A stretch of DNA of 14,696 nt from NCBI GenBank assembly GCA_040902855.1, contig JBBDWN010000140.1:1-14696 (forward strand), given 5' to 3'. A program made the position numbers and the translations under genes. Shown in pieces: positions 14,310-14,696 of this stretch (within the stretch, counting starts at the first letter, position 1; each line of letters begins with the position of its first letter). The notes below the pieces were generated by a model. It was not told the origin of the DNA and did not search any database. It was given only the letters and a program-made list of their open reading frames with translations. This DNA is from DATHWB01 sp040902855 (GTDB taxonomy: Bacteria > Actinomycetota > Acidimicrobiia > Spongiisociales > ZC4RG35).

Positions 14310-14675
14310 CTAAGAACGCGCTGCCGACTCCAGGTTTTTGACGAGGATGTCCTTCTTGACGAGGCCGGAGGCGCGCCAGCGTTGAGTGAAGGTGTTGGCG
14401 CCGGGGCGAGTCGTCAGCACCATGAACGTCGGTGTCGACATCACCTTGAACTTGCGAAAGGCGTCCGGCACGTTCGCCGCGTTGGCCTTCACCACGTATA
14501 CGGCACCGTCGAACTCTTCGGCGAGCTCGTTGACGATGCCGTCCATGGTGCGGCACGGCTGGCAGTTCGTCTGCATGAAGTCGATGAGCACCGGCCGTCC
14601 GGACTGCACCAGCTCCTCCAGATGTGCGATCGATTCGAGGGCGATTGGTTTCGGTCGTTTTGTGAAGAGTCCCAT
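14310..14675 (-). CDS. Thioredoxin-like protein with CQPC active site
   Basis: A 121-residue cytoplasmic thioredoxin-fold protein counted from ATG 14675. The fold is recognisable: a strand VLIDFMQ, the redox motif Cys38-Gln-Pro-Cys41 in TNCQPCRTM, a helix IVNELAEEF, a strand AVYVVKANA, and the cis-Pro loop STPTF (Pro82). The usual WCGPC is replaced by NCQPC, with no Trp before the first Cys, which should shift the redox potential or partner choice. No signal peptide or membrane helix is seen. The frame is open upstream to the window edge and includes TTG 14687 (125 residues), but ATG 14675 gives the usual short N-terminus (MGLFTKRPKP). It is the most upstream gene of the minus-strand series in this window. 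Confidence 0.85.
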   Translation of the reverse strand: MGLFTKRPKPIALESIAHLEELVQSGRPVLIDFMQTNCQPCRTMDGIVNELAEEFDGAVYVVKANAANVPDAFRKFKVMSTPTFMVLTTRPGANTFTQRWRASGLVKKDILVKNLESAARS

Positions 14676-14696
14676 TGGTGGATACAACGATGGCCG

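Overview
The window is GC-rich bacterial chromosome, densely packed, with GTG starts and strong GC bias at third codon positions. The gene content suggests an actinomycetote: an ECF sigma factor of SigE type with a membrane partner, a purK-purE order, a metallo-beta-lactamase/double-rhodanese protein with a TGGSLLVG motif, and a hotdog protein with a CxxC motif. A deep lineage such as Acidimicrobiia is possible, but this is inference without a tree. No tRNA, rRNA, CRISPR array, insertion sequence or phage gene was seen.

Layout. (1) Bases 1-1743, minus strand: an ECF sigma factor followed, with an ATGA overlap, by a membrane-anchored SH3/Gmad2-like protein that runs off the left edge. (2) Bases 1744-1850: a 107-bp divergent intergenic region with a plausible promoter for the nuo operon. 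(3) Bases 1851-9330, plus strand: nuoH-I-J-K-L-M-N, the membrane arm of respiratory complex I plus the NuoI ferredoxin subunit. The genes overlap by 1 or 4 bases, except for a 9-base gap between nuoH and nuoI. nuoA-G are not upstream. (4) Bases 9333-10490, plus strand: a secreted or membrane protein with a bactofilin-like beta-helix, 2 bases after nuoN and probably co-transcribed. (5) Bases 10497-14675, minus strand, transcribed right to left: a thioredoxin-like protein, a double-hotdog protein with a CFSCG motif, purK, purE, and a metallo-beta-lactamase/double-rhodanese protein.

How the genes work together. The nuo products form the proton-pumping arm and the last Fe-S relay to quinone. They need NuoA and the peripheral arm from elsewhere in the genome. 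PurK and PurE carry out consecutive steps converting AIR to CAIR in purine synthesis. The downstream MBL-rhodanese protein is of a sulfane-sulfur/persulfide type, and its metal site looks altered.

The most unusual signals are non-coding. Two perfect 18-bp palindromes of the form CGCNTCA-N4-TGANGCG lie at exactly the same distance (-37 to -54) from the start codons of purK and the hotdog gene. Several minus-strand genes have a TANNNT box 6-7 bases before the start codon and no Shine-Dalgarno sequence, which looks like leaderless transcription. I did not find an obviously new multi-gene system; most of the window is ordinary housekeeping.
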